Positions 8,292-16,420 are shown, counted from the stretch's first letter. The stretch is 42,952 nt of DNA from Prevotellaceae bacterium (GCA_031271005.1 JAISWT010000058.1:1-42952); one strand, 5' to 3'. Notes: a model not told the origin generated them from the sequence alone. Numbers and translations: made by a program.

Positions 8292-8493
8292 TAGTGGTTA
8301 GATAGCAATTAGCAATTAGCAATTAGCAATTAGCAATTAGCAATGTACAGACACAATGCTTTGCGTCTCAATGTAAAAATAATTCTCAATTCTCAATTCT
8401 CAATTAGCAACTAACTTGATAACTCTTTAATCTCTCTGTGTCTCTCTGTGAAACCTCCCGCTTTGGCGGGACAAGTTCTGTGTCTCTCTGTGT
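8292..8493. repeat. Composite repeat block after dprA
   Basis: The modules in order are TAGTGGTTA, six or so AGCAATT heptamers, a hairpin element (CAGACACAATGCTTTGCGTC, 8348-8367), three AATTCTC heptamers, a CTCTCTGTGT stretch and a CCCGC-TTTG-GCGGG hairpin. Positions 8338-8453 recur in inverted orientation at 28910-29039, differing mainly by two heptamer units. The remaining 8494-8590 is AT-rich and shows nothing else. Confidence 0.88.
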
Positions 8494-8591
8494 AATAATA
8501 AAGACAAAGAAGACAAAAGACAAATGCTGTAAAAATCAAAAACTATGAAAACTGATAACTAAAAAAAATAATATTTTTTTTTCGTTTTCGT

Positions 8592-8622
8592 TTTTCGTTT
8601 TACATTAATTTTATTACCTTTG
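8592..8622 (+). promoter_or_regulatory. Promoter for tRNA-Ser
   Basis: TACCTTTG at 8615-8622 is a clear Bacteroidota -7 element 36 bases before the tRNA. The -33 region is T-rich (TTTTCG) rather than a clean TTTG. Confidence 0.6.
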
Positions 8623-8657
8623 CACCGCAAAATCAGCATAACTCAAAAATTAACAAC

Positions 8658-8744
8658 GGAAGTGTGGGTGAGTGGCTGAAACCAACAGTTTGCTAAACTG
8701 TCGTACGGGAAACTGTACCGGGGGTTCGAATCCCCCCGCTTCCG
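8658..8744 (+). tRNA. tRNA-Ser (anticodon GCT)
   Basis: The acceptor strands GGAAGTG and CGCTTCC pair, with G as the discriminator. The anticodon arm ACAGT-TTGCTAA-ACTGT gives anticodon GCT, reading AGC/AGT. A long variable arm (GTACGGGAAACTGTAC), typical of tRNA-Ser, and the T arm GGGGG-TTCGAAT-CCCCC follow. The 3' CCA is not encoded. Confidence 0.97.
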
Positions 8745-8759
8745 CAAGTGAATACTCTT

Positions 8760-8788
8760 AAAATCAGTCAATGTTCTGATTTTTTTTT
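8760..8788 (+). terminator. Terminator after tRNA-Ser
   Basis: The stem AAAATCAG / CTGATTTT with an 8-base loop is followed by a run of T, 16 bases after the tRNA end. Confidence 0.75.
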
Positions 8789-8976
8789 AAATATTTTTGT
8801 TTATACTTATTGACATCGTTCTTTACGCTGTTTTACGCCGCTTTTTTCATGCCAAAAAACAGGTGGTTATAAAAAAAATAACTTTGCTTGTCCAAATAAT
8901 TTGCAACTTTTTATAACTAAAAACTCCCTTTTTTTTGCCGCTTCCCGAAAAAGTAAGTCTTTGCCGTTTCCATAAA

Positions 8977-9020
8977 ATAAAAAGCGATGTCTTTGTTAAA
9001 TAAATTTAGTCGCTTTTTAT
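8977..9020. repeat. 11-base perfect inverted repeat before the HTH gene
   Basis: ATAAAAAGCGA (8977-8987) and TCGCTTTTTAT (9010-9020) are perfect reverse complements separated by 22 bases, ending 28 bases before the ATG at 9049. It may be a weak terminator hairpin or an operator for the downstream DNA-binding protein. The rest of the 8789-8976 spacer shows no gene. Confidence 0.55.
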
Positions 9021-9048
9021 TATCTTAACATTTCAGGAAAAACACGCA

Positions 9049-10008
9049 ATGACAACCCAACTTATTTCCGTAATACAAAAAAAAATACCTGCTCATACCA
9101 AGCCCGTTAATTACCTTATGGATGCTCTTGACTTGGGGCGCGAGTCTGCTTACCGGCGTTTGCGTGGCGAAATTCCTTTTTCTTTTGAGGAGGTTGCATT
9201 GCTGTCGAGCAAACTCGATTTCTCGATAGATGAAATTATAACAAACGAGCCGCGCAGGTTGTATTCCAATTTCCCGTCAAATTCTGATGAGGCGAGCGAA
9301 AAATTTTTGGGCATGATGAAGCAGTATTCAAAACATTACTACACAAGCAGCGCCGAAATCACAATTGTACAAAACAGGTCTCTGTTTATAACTGTCATTT
9401 CCAGCGAATTGCTGCTGCGGTTTCATTATTACCGTTTTTTGCACCAGATAAATCACATCGCTTCAAACTGCGTATTTGCCGATTTGCAACTGCCCAAAAA
9501 AATATTGACCCTGCAAAACGACCTTATAAAACGGTCGCCCGAAGTTAAACAAATCACAATTATATACGACAAAAGGATGTTGAGAAATCTGTGCAGAGAA
9601 ATGCATTATTTCTACCGGCGTCAACTGGTGTCGCATCAGGAAGTCATTGCCTTGCAAGAGGCGCTTAACAACTCGCTAACAAGGATGTACAAAAAATTGA
9701 CAACCCCGCAGGATATAAACAAAACGCCTATGTTTTATTACGTCTCGGTGTTCGACATTAATGTAAACACAATTTATATTCAGCACGACAATAATATAAT
9801 TTCGCAGTTCTGGGTATTTCCGTTCAGTATTATCGAGATAAAAAATTCCGAAATATGCCGCGTCCACAAATATTTTCTGGATATGGTCAAAAAATATTCG
9901 GCGCTCATTTCGCAATCCAACGAACTTGTACGCGAGGAGTTTGTCGCACAGCAACGGAAATATATTGACGGCATTATTGACAACAATTCGGAATTTTTAT
10001 TAGTGTAA
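9049..10008 (+). CDS. Predicted HTH DNA-binding protein of unknown function
   Basis: The protein has 319 residues and no signal peptide. Residues about 20-60 (YLMDALDLGRESAYRRLRGE, then FSFEEVALLSSKLDFSIDEI) look like a Cro/XRE-type helix-turn-helix, in which the second helix would read DNA through ESAYRRLRGE. This N-terminus resembles a Bacteroidota group of regulators. The remaining ~255 residues are mixed helix and strand, with many aromatic and basic residues, and I do not recognise a domain. It may sense a ligand, but nothing shows which. It is followed 75 bases later by comF on the same strand. A perfect inverted repeat just upstream could be an autoregulatory site. Confidence 0.6.
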   Translation: MTTQLISVIQKKIPAHTKPVNYLMDALDLGRESAYRRLRGEIPFSFEEVALLSSKLDFSIDEIITNEPRRLYSNFPSNSDEASEKFLGMMKQYSKHYYTSSAEITIVQNRSLFITVISSELLLRFHYYRFLHQINHIASNCVFADLQLPKKILTLQNDLIKRSPEVKQITIIYDKRMLRNLCREMHYFYRRQLVSHQEVIALQEALNNSLTRMYKKLTTPQDINKTPMFYYVSVFDINVNTIYIQHDNNIISQFWVFPFSIIEIKNSEICRVHKYFLDMVKKYSALISQSNELVREEFVAQQRKYIDGIIDNNSEFLLV

Positions 10009-10083
10009 AATGCCGAAAAAAATAATGAGCAGGGGATTTTTCTAAAAAAAAATGAGTTTTTTTTGTACAATTTTTAAAGAATA

Positions 10084-10776
10084 ATGAATATTAAAAGGTT
10101 TTTCACGGAATTTTTGTATCTGATATTTCCTAACTGTTGCTTCGTTTGCGGCGAGGGTCTGCTTTTAGGAGAGCAATATGTTTGTACTCAATGTATTAGC
10201 AACATTCCGAGAACCGGTTTCCATTTGCAGAAAGACAATCCTGCCGAGAAGCGTTTTTGGGGGAAGGCAGACGTTTTCCGCGCCACCGCGTTTTTTAGAT
10301 ATGAAAAAGGCTCGGCTTTTCGCACGCTTGTTTACAACCTTAAATACAAGGGGCACAAAGAGTTAGGCGAAATCTTGGGGCGATTTGCCGCTTCCGATTT
10401 GCTCCAAAGCAACGACTTCGCGAGCGTAAATTGCATCGTGCCGGTGCCGCTCCACCCGAACAAATTGCGACAGCGAGGGTACAATCAAAGCGAATTTATT
10501 GCACGCGGACTGGCAGCAGTTATGTGCAAAGATATTGATATTCAAAACCTTGCACGATTGATTGAGAATCCTACACAAACAAAAAAGTCGGTATATGAAA
10601 GATTTCAGAATACAGAAGGAATTTTCGGCGTAAAGAACCCACAACTTTTTGAGAATAAGCATATTATGCTTGTTGACGATGTAATGACTACCGGCTCTAC
10701 AATAGAGGGCTGCATTTTGGCAATGAAAAATGTGAAAAACATTAAAATAAGTGTATTTACGCTTGCAATTGCGTGA
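10084..10776 (+). CDS. comF: ComF family phosphoribosyltransferase-like protein
   Basis: This is a ComFC-type protein, needed in transformable species for handling single-stranded DNA after uptake. The 230 residues begin with a zinc finger (CCFVCG near residues 18-23, then CTQC about 13 residues later). A type I phosphoribosyltransferase fold follows, with VPVPLHPNKLRQRGYNQS and the PRPP-loop IMLVDDVMTTGSTIEGC. It shares its strand with dprA 1.8 kb upstream, which suggests a competence capacity, but they are separate transcripts because the tRNA and its terminator intervene. A MITE-like element begins 31 bases after the stop. Confidence 0.92.
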   Translation: MNIKRFFTEFLYLIFPNCCFVCGEGLLLGEQYVCTQCISNIPRTGFHLQKDNPAEKRFWGKADVFRATAFFRYEKGSAFRTLVYNLKYKGHKELGEILGRFAASDLLQSNDFASVNCIVPVPLHPNKLRQRGYNQSEFIARGLAAVMCKDIDIQNLARLIENPTQTKKSVYERFQNTEGIFGVKNPQLFENKHIMLVDDVMTTGSTIEGCILAMKNVKNIKISVFTLAIA

Positions 10777-10807
10777 AAAATGCTACGCCGTTTTAACGCT
10801 AATTTTT

Positions 10808-10940
10808 GGGAACTGCTAAAAATTAGATTATTTTAGGCGGACTTCATTTTCAATTCATTTTCAAAAGCGCAGTTTACTAATGTAAATGAGCATTTTGAAA
10901 ATGAAGTCCAACGACAAATGAGCAGTTTGTAGGAGTTCCC
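10808..10940. mobile_element. MITE-like element, copy A
   Basis: The ends are GGGAACTGCTAAAAA and, inverted, TTTGTAGGAGTTCCC. The interior is the reverse complement of copy C (18149-18283). It has no coding capacity. Both ends carry small mismatches, suggesting an older copy. Confidence 0.72.
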
Positions 10941-10992
10941 TTTTATAACTGCCTTATAATATGCTATTTGTTTTTATTTCTAAATTTTTACA

Positions 10993-11073
10993 CTATCCAA
11001 TTTCACCATTTTTAAACCACACTTTTAAAGTGTAATTTTTGGCAGGTTCTACATCTACAACATCTGGGTTCAT
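10993..11073 (-). pseudogene. DUF2442-like remnant, truncated
   Basis: An ATG at 11073 (minus) opens 26 codons reading MNPDVVDVEPAKNYTLKVWF and then KNGEIG before TAG. This matches the opening of DUF2442 proteins (VVDVKP, YKLLLTF-NGE), which normally run on for some 60 residues. The remainder is missing, so it is probably a dead gene of a small DUF4160/DUF2442-type pair. Confidence 0.5.
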
Positions 11074-11152
11074 GGTTATTTATTTTACATGAAAATCCAC
11101 AAAAAATGTCTTCATTAACCCAATCCCAAAAGGAATCTATACATTCTTTCAT
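11012..11152 (-). CDS. Small Cys-rich ORF of unknown function
   Basis: There are 46 codons from the ATG at 11152 to the TAA at 11012, reading MKECIDSFWDWVNEDIF and ending with a cysteine cluster (CCRCRTC). The ATG shares a base with the stop of the 66-residue ORF upstream (TAATG), suggesting coupled translation. It overlaps the DUF2442-like remnant in another frame, so it may instead be a frameshifted fragment. Function unknown. Confidence 0.25.
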   Translation of the reverse strand: MKECIDSFWDWVNEDIFCGFSCKINNHEPRCCRCRTCQKLHFKSVV

Positions 11153-11352
11153 TACACTTTTTTTCTCTTTTTGAAATGCCTCACAATGCCGATAAACTCA
11201 TAGATAGCACAACCAAAAAGAAACATGGCTAAAGGAAGGGCAACCCAAAAATCGAAATTTGAAGCGTAAGCGCCCCCAAGCAGTTTGATGGCAAACCAAA
11301 CAGAGTAAAAAAGAGAAAGCAGGCAAAACACGCCCTTTAATATTATTCGCAT
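11152..11352 (-). CDS. Small two-helix membrane protein, unknown function
   Basis: The protein has 66 residues with two hydrophobic segments (about 3-27, LKGVFCLLSLFYSVWFAIKLL, and 34-57, DFWVALPLAMFLFGCAIYEFIG) and a basic tail HFKKRKKV. It has an ATG start and a TAA stop that overlaps the next ATG. I do not recognise the family. The minus strand just upstream carries TAATTTTG at 11400-11407, a plausible -7 element, without a matching -33. It may belong with the two small downstream ORFs. Confidence 0.5.
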   Translation of the reverse strand: MRIILKGVFCLLSLFYSVWFAIKLLGGAYASNFDFWVALPLAMFLFGCAIYEFIGIVRHFKKRKKV

Positions 11353-11711
11353 ATAAACTTTATTTTATTTAGTTATTTATTTTTTTCTCAAAGCCAATGC
11401 AAAATTAAATAAAAATACTATTTTTCATACTAAAATTAAATGTTAAAAATTAATAAATTAAGTAGGGGCAAAACATGTTTTGCCCTTACGGAATTAAGCA
11501 ATTAGCAATAATGTACAGACGCAATACTTTACATCTCAATAGATAAAAAAAATAATCTGTAAAAGAGAAAACCGAAAACCGATTTGGAGAACTCACGTTT
11601 TTCATGTAATTTTGTTTTCGATAAAGCGATTGTTTTATCAATATAAACAATATTCTACGGAGAATACATATCGCAAATTTGTATCTTTCTCGATAAAAAA
11701 AACAGTAAAAT
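11353..11711. repeat. Intergenic region with palindromic and hairpin repeats
   Basis: There is no gene here. The 30-base palindromic repeat is at 11462-11491 (inverted copy of 3241-3270). It is followed by AGCAATT units and a hairpin element at 11510-11575, whose flank (TCTCAATAGAT, then AAAAAAATAATCTGTAAA) recurs at 15700-15755. The rest is AT-rich leader for the aldo/keto reductase. Confidence 0.75.
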
Positions 11712-12650
11712 ATGAACCCATTTACATTTAAAAACGCCGACACGATGCCTGCGCTGGGCATTGGCACTTGGCGTTCGCAGCCCGACGAGGTTTACGAGGC
11801 AGTTTTGGAAGCCTTGCGAGCCGGCTACAGGCATATTGATTGTGCGCAAATGTACAAAAACGAGCGCGAAGTGGGGCAGGCGCTCGATTATGCGTTCCGT
11901 TTCGGCATTGTAAAACGGAGCGAAATTTTTATCACCTCCAAACTTTGGAACTCCGACCACGCACCTGCGCGTGTGGAAGAGGCGATTAACCGGTCGCTCG
12001 CAAATTTGCAACTCAAATATTTAGACCTCTACCTGATTCACTGGCCTGTTGCACAAAAAGAAGGTACGGAGTTCCCCTCAAAACCGGACGATTTGCTACC
12101 GATTGCCCAAATATCACTGGCACAAACTTGGCGCGCGATGATTGAAGTGCAACGCAAAGCGCTCGCCGTACATATCGGCGTTTCCAACTTTAATATCCCC
12201 AAAATCAATGATTTGGCAGCGCAAACAAAGCTTGTACCCGAAGTCAATCAGGTGGAAATCCACCCTTATTTTCAACAAAATGAACTCGTTGATTTTTGTA
12301 ACAAAAAAGGGATAATTGTTACCGCCTATTCGCCTTTTGGCGGGAAAATAATGGCAGACAAAGGCATTGATATTAAGAAAGATGCCGCAATTGTCAGCAT
12401 CGCAAAAAAGCACGGCGCAACCCCCGCGCAAGTTATTTTGGCGTGGAACATCAAACGTGGAATAGCGGTCATTCCAAAGTCGGTAAGCAAAAGCCGTATT
12501 GTTGAAAATATCGGAACTTTAAACGTAAAACTAAGCAGGGAAGATATGCAACAAATGGCGCAATTAGACAGAAATATGCGAGTTACCGAAGGCGCACTTT
12601 GGACAATGAAAGGCTCGCCATATACATCTGAATGGCTTTGGGAACAATAA
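11712..12650 (+). CDS. Aldo/keto reductase
   Basis: This is an NAD(P)H-dependent oxidoreductase of the AKR superfamily that reduces aldehydes or ketones; its substrate is unknown. The 312 residues show the catalytic tetrad D43 (HIDCAQMY), Y48, K77 (TSKLW) and H110 (LIHWP), and the cofactor-binding end (IPKSVSKSRIVENI). The opening MPALGIGTWRS is typical. The ATG at 11712 is 14 codons before the first TIM-barrel strand, as expected. apt follows after 25 bases and the YgjP-like gene overlaps apt, so the three probably form an operon. Confidence 0.93.
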   Translation: MNPFTFKNADTMPALGIGTWRSQPDEVYEAVLEALRAGYRHIDCAQMYKNEREVGQALDYAFRFGIVKRSEIFITSKLWNSDHAPARVEEAINRSLANLQLKYLDLYLIHWPVAQKEGTEFPSKPDDLLPIAQISLAQTWRAMIEVQRKALAVHIGVSNFNIPKINDLAAQTKLVPEVNQVEIHPYFQQNELVDFCNKKGIIVTAYSPFGGKIMADKGIDIKKDAAIVSIAKKHGATPAQVILAWNIKRGIAVIPKSVSKSRIVENIGTLNVKLSREDMQQMAQLDRNMRVTEGALWTMKGSPYTSEWLWEQ

Positions 12651-12675
12651 AAACAAAAAATTACACAAAAAAAAT

Positions 12676-13206
12676 ATGAGTATAGAACATTTGAAAAATT
12701 CGATTAGAAACATCCCCAATTTTCCCATACAGGGTATTCAGTTCAAAGATGTTACAACGCTGTTTAAAAGCGCGGAAAATCTTAATGAACTCACCGCTAT
12801 TCTGAAAAAAAAATATGCCGACAAAGGCATCACAAAAGTAGTAGGTATCGAAAGTCGCGGATTTATTATGGGTCCGATAATGGCTGTGGAACTTGGCGCA
12901 GGCTTTGTGCCGGTACGTAAGCCCGGCAAATTGCCCTCAGAGGTTTTCGAGGAGCAATACGAAAAAGAATATGGGCACGATGCTGTGCAAATACATAAGG
13001 ACGCGCTTTGCCCAAACGATATTGTGCTGATTCATGACGACTTGCTGGCTACAGGCGGAACAATGTTGGCAACATACGAACTTATTAAAAAAATAGGCGT
13101 TAAAAAAGTGTATATCAACTTCTTAATAGAACTCGAAGACCTTAACGGACGACTGCTTTTTCCCAAAGAAGTGGAAGTGGAAGCGTTGATAAAGTATGAA
13201 AAATGA
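12676..13206 (+). CDS. apt: Adenine phosphoribosyltransferase
   Basis: This enzyme salvages adenine to AMP with PRPP. The 176 residues match the family closely: PNFPIQGIQFKDVTTLF at the N-terminus, GIESRGFIMG, VPVRKPGKLPSE, and the PRPP-binding loop VLIHDDLLATGGTM. The tail I-FLIELEDLNGR is also characteristic. The stop overlaps the start of the next gene by four bases (ATGA at 13203-13206), indicating coupled translation. Confidence 0.96.
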   Translation: MSIEHLKNSIRNIPNFPIQGIQFKDVTTLFKSAENLNELTAILKKKYADKGITKVVGIESRGFIMGPIMAVELGAGFVPVRKPGKLPSEVFEEQYEKEYGHDAVQIHKDALCPNDIVLIHDDLLATGGTMLATYELIKKIGVKKVYINFLIELEDLNGRLLFPKEVEVEALIKYEK

Positions 13207-13925
13207 TACACGATGACTTTGGCGAAATATCATTTTTGAAAAAAAATAATATTAAATATTTGAGTGTAAGAATATTACCCGATTCGTTGCAGGTTAATTT
13301 GCCTACCGGAGTTTCGCAGGAAGACGGAATGATTTTTATAGAAAAAAACCGCGAAAAGATTCTAAAGAAACAGCAAAAACAGTGTGAAAATGTTAACAGC
13401 GCATTGCTTCTCTCGCCCGAAAAGATGCTGCATACACTCACTTTCGGCGTGCGGATTGTTGCTTCTGAGCGCAACAGCGTGGCTTTTGCCTTGCGAAACA
13501 AAGTTCTGACCATAGAATTTCCAAAAGAGAAAGATATAAGCACGGCAAAAATGCAGAAAACTTTTTGGCACGGCATTGAGCATTTTTTACGCAAAGAAGC
13601 AAAGCGCGTTCTGCCTGCTCGCCTCAAAGAACTTGCAGATTTACACGGCTTTACATTCCACAAAGTTACAATAAAATCGAGCAAGGGGCGATGGGGAAGT
13701 TGCGCGTGCCACAAAAAAGGCGACCCACAGCCAACATTTTCAATAAACCTATCGTTCTACTTGCTGCTTACCACAGCGCAACTCGTTGATTATGTGCTGC
13801 TTCACGAACTATGTCATACCCGCGAAATGAACCACAGCCCGCGCTTTTGGCAGGAAATGGACAGAGTTACAAACGGGCAAAGCAAAATGCTCAGAAGCGA
13901 ACTGAAAAATTATAAATTGCCATGA
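13203..13925 (+). CDS. YgjP-like metallopeptidase-domain protein (DUF45)
   Basis: This is a zinc-binding protein of the YgjP/SprT-like group. The 240 residues contain KSSKGRWGSC near 158-167 and the metal site LLHELCHTREMNHSPRFW with H201, E202, H205 and the third ligand H211. It looks like a peptidase, but E. coli YgjP has been described as a UTP pyrophosphatase, so the real reaction is uncertain. The ATG overlaps the apt stop. It converges on uxaA, with a shared hairpin terminator between. Confidence 0.85.
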   Translation: MIHDDFGEISFLKKNNIKYLSVRILPDSLQVNLPTGVSQEDGMIFIEKNREKILKKQQKQCENVNSALLLSPEKMLHTLTFGVRIVASERNSVAFALRNKVLTIEFPKEKDISTAKMQKTFWHGIEHFLRKEAKRVLPARLKELADLHGFTFHKVTIKSSKGRWGSCACHKKGDPQPTFSINLSFYLLLTTAQLVDYVLLHELCHTREMNHSPRFWQEMDRVTNGQSKMLRSELKNYKLP

Positions 13926-13930
13926 CAGGA

Positions 13931-13964
13931 AATAACTATCAGTTTTTCAGAAGTGGTAGTTATT
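13931..13964. terminator. Hairpin between convergent genes
   Basis: AATAACTA (13931-13938) and TAGTTATT (13957-13964) form an 8-base stem between the YgjP-like gene and uxaA, whose transcripts converge. It is AT-rich, so termination strength is uncertain. Confidence 0.5.
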
Positions 13965-13990
13965 AAGTTGTATCAGCGTTTTTTGCGGTT

Positions 13991-15478
13991 CTACAGCGTT
14001 ACTCCGGTTTTAAAGATTGCTATTTCTTTAAACCCCGTTATTTCGTGTTTGAGTTTAGCCCCGTTACACACATCTACAATGAATGTAATAAGTTCATTTA
14101 GAACTGTTTGCATTGATTCTCCTTCCAAAAGCAGTCCCGCATTAAAATCAATCCAGTTATTTTTGAAATGAAAAAGTTTAGTGTTTGTAGATATTTTCAG
14201 CGTGGGTACAAACGCACCAAAAGGCGTTCCGCGTCCGGTGGTGAACAGTACTATTTGGCATCCAGACATTGCCAGAGCCGATGTCGCAACCAAATCATTG
14301 CCCGGAGCGTTTAGCAGGTTAAGCCCGTGTTTCTCGGCATATTGCGCATAGTTGAGCACATCTACAACCCTGCTGTTGCCGCCTTTTTGGGTGCAACCCA
14401 GCGACTTGTCTTCGAGCGTACTGATGCCGCCCGCCTTATTTCCCGGAGATGGATTTTCGTAAATCGGCTGCTCGTATTTGCGAAAATACTGTTTGAAGTT
14501 ATTTATCAGCGAAACGGTTTTGTCGAAGGTCTCGCGGTCGATGCAGCGATTCATCAAAATCGTTTCGGCGCCAAACATTTCGGGGACTTCGGTCAGGATT
14601 GATGTGCCGCCCTGCGCAATAAGCCAGTCGGAGAACGCGCCCACGAGCGGGTTGGCAGTGATTCCGGAGAAGCCGTCGCTGCCGCCGCACTTCAACCCCA
14701 CTTTGAGTTTGGACAGTGGCAACTGCTCGCGCCGGTCTGACCTCATTACTTCCACAAGGTCTTTCATTAGCGCAAAGCCCGCCTCTATTTCATCCTCTAC
14801 CTCTTGGGCGATAAGAAATTTTACGCGCTGCTCGTCATATTTTCCCAGAGCATTTTTAAAGTCTTTCTGCTGGTTGTTTTCGCAGCCCAAACTCAGCACC
14901 AGAAGGCCGCCCGCGTTAGGGTGGCGCACAACCGCAGCAAGCGCGTTACGGGTATTGAGGTGGTCGTCTCCAAGTTGCGAGCAGCCATAGTTGTGCGTAA
15001 AAACGCGAATGTCGTCAATGTGCTCTGTGTGCAGTTCGGCTCGCACACGCGCAACAATTGCCTGAGCCTGCCCGTTGACGCAGCCAACGGTCGGCACAAT
15101 CCAAAGTTCGTTACGGATACCCAAGTCGCCGTTCGCCCGTAAAAAACCATTGATGGTGATGTCTGACGCCCCAATATGCACCGGCGAATCTGTCGGCGCG
15201 TACGAGTAACTTAAATCATCTTTGAGGTTCGTGCGCAAATTGTGCGTATGAACATGCTCGCCTGCTGCAATATCCTGCGTAGCGCTGCCTATAGGGTAGC
15301 CGTATTTGATAATATTATCCCCTTTTGGAATGGCACAAATCGCAAATTTATGCCCTGTTGGAATGGCGTTTTTAATTTCAAAAGTTTGCCCGTCAACGCT
15401 AACGATTTCACCGGCGCGAAAACTGTCGATTGATACGCATACATTATCCGGTGCGTTTATTTTCAGGTATTTATCCAT
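13991..15478 (-). CDS. uxaA: Altronate dehydratase (UxaA family)
   Basis: This enzyme dehydrates D-altronate to 2-keto-3-deoxygluconate in galacturonate breakdown. The 495 residues start with a SAF domain (about 1-95, with IPTGHKFA) and continue with the UxaA catalytic part: RNELWIVPTVGCVNGQA, THNYGCSQLGDDH, LKCGGSDGFSGITANPL and TTGRGTPFGAFVPTLKISTN. Full-length fusion of both halves is typical. No other hexuronate genes (uxaB, uxaC, kdgK) are in the window, so it may be part of a scattered pathway or act on a related sugar acid. The promoter lies at 15551-15581. Confidence 0.9.
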   Translation of the reverse strand: MDKYLKINAPDNVCVSIDSFRAGEIVSVDGQTFEIKNAIPTGHKFAICAIPKGDNIIKYGYPIGSATQDIAAGEHVHTHNLRTNLKDDLSYSYAPTDSPVHIGASDITINGFLRANGDLGIRNELWIVPTVGCVNGQAQAIVARVRAELHTEHIDDIRVFTHNYGCSQLGDDHLNTRNALAAVVRHPNAGGLLVLSLGCENNQQKDFKNALGKYDEQRVKFLIAQEVEDEIEAGFALMKDLVEVMRSDRREQLPLSKLKVGLKCGGSDGFSGITANPLVGAFSDWLIAQGGTSILTEVPEMFGAETILMNRCIDRETFDKTVSLINNFKQYFRKYEQPIYENPSPGNKAGGISTLEDKSLGCTQKGGNSRVVDVLNYAQYAEKHGLNLLNAPGNDLVATSALAMSGCQIVLFTTGRGTPFGAFVPTLKISTNTKLFHFKNNWIDFNAGLLLEGESMQTVLNELITFIVDVCNGAKLKHEITGFKEIAIFKTGVTL

Positions 15479-15550
15479 AATGTTAATATTTTTTTATCAC
15501 TCAGATTTATCAGTAATTCAGTATTCAGAAATGAATGTACTACTTTTTTG

Positions 15551-15581
15551 CAAAATTAGCATTAAATTACTAATTACACAA
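15551..15581 (-). promoter_or_regulatory. Bacteroidota-type promoter for uxaA
   Basis: Read on the minus strand, TTG (15581-15579), a 20-base spacer and TAATTTTG (15558-15551) precede uxaA with a leader of about 65 bases. Confidence 0.6.
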
Positions 15582-16043
15582 TTGAAAAGCGCGAAAGCGC
15601 ATGTAAAGGCACAATGCTCAATAAAATTGAGAATTGAGAATTGAGAATTGAGAATTGAGAATTGAGAATTGAAAAAAATTAACCACTAACCACTATCAAT
15701 AATGTACAGACGCAATGCTTTGTGTCTCAATAGATTAAAAAAATAATCTGTAAATTGGAAATCAGCGTTATCTAAATCTGTGGACAAAAACTAATTTTGA
15801 AAATTATGCTAATCAGGTAAATCAAATCATTGGGCATTGTGTAGCCACTCATCTTTGTCAGGCAATTATTGCTCTTCTTTATTTCACAGAGGGATACAGA
15901 GAGATTAAAGAGTTTCAGTTAATTATTAGAGTTTAGTTATTAGCTATTAGTTATTAATCAAAAAAAGATTATTCACTAATTCATTCATTTCTTCATTTCT
16001 TCATTTTTAAAAGATTATTCACTATTCATTATTCATTAAATTA
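15582..16043. repeat. Non-coding stretch of mixed repeats
   Basis: It holds six or so AATTGAG heptamers (15627-15672), CACTAAC units, a hairpin element (15705-15730) whose flanks match 11510-11575, a CAGAGNGATACAGAG stretch, and TTAGTTA heptamers (15925-15957). About 15765-15880 is not repetitive and I recognise nothing in it. Confidence 0.75.
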
Positions 16044-16075
16044 ATGGTTATCAATGTAAATGCTGCTTTGGAGAA

Positions 16076-16280
16076 GGGCTGCAAGCCCGCTATGCAACAG
16101 CACAGGGCAACGCCCTGTGAAACAGAATGCCGACATAGTTTTCGCCCTGAAAGGGCAAAATCAAATGACCGACAGGGCGTTGACGTAACAATGATTACGC
16201 CCCTGCGGGGCTTGTGTATTATGCGTGTTCTGTTACACAGGGCGTTGCCCTACGCTATTGATTGTACGGCTTTCAGCCGT
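16076..16280. repeat. Cluster of six short GC-rich hairpins (REP-like)
   Basis: Perfect stems with three-base loops follow each other: 16076-16088 (GGGCT), 16102-16118 (ACAGGGC), 16144-16156 (GCCCT), 16199-16211 (GCCCC), 16239-16251 (AGGGC) and 16266-16280 (ACGGCT). A second, disrupted copy of the right half lies at 28352-28562. An open frame runs through it but has no protein-like features. Confidence 0.82.
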
Positions 16281-16348
16281 TTGTCGTGTCTAATAATTCA
16301 TAATCTTTTTTAGTGAACAGTTATTAATTGCCTTAATTTGTCTTTCCT

Positions 16349-16371
16349 CTCCCGCTTTGGCGGAACAAGTC
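16349..16371. repeat. CCCGC-TTTG-GCGG hairpin repeat
   Basis: This copy of the dispersed hairpin lies 34 bases before the sigma-54 promoter of the barrel-protein gene. Confidence 0.75.
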
Positions 16372-16404
16372 TTGTTCTTTATCCTTTATGTCTTAAAAAT
16401 TCTT

Positions 16405-16420
16405 TGGCACGATTTTTGCA
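16405..16420 (+). promoter_or_regulatory. Consensus sigma-54 (RpoN) promoter
   Basis: TGGCACG (16405-16411), four bases, then TTGCA (16416-16420) matches the -24/-12 consensus. The GG and GC pairs have the correct spacing of 12. The predicted transcript start near 16430 leaves a leader of about 57 bases before the ATG at 16488. This predicts dependence on RpoN and an enhancer-binding activator; no activator site is evident. Confidence 0.75.

Noticed and set aside
8292..8493. Attachment site next to the tRNA gene
   Set aside because: The repeat block is a dispersed family upstream of the tRNA; no integrase or duplicated tRNA 3' end is seen.
16044..16313. 89-codon open frame in the hairpin cluster
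   Set aside because: It consists entirely of hairpin repeats, is Cys/Arg-rich without a recognisable domain, and has no promoter or neighbours supporting expression.
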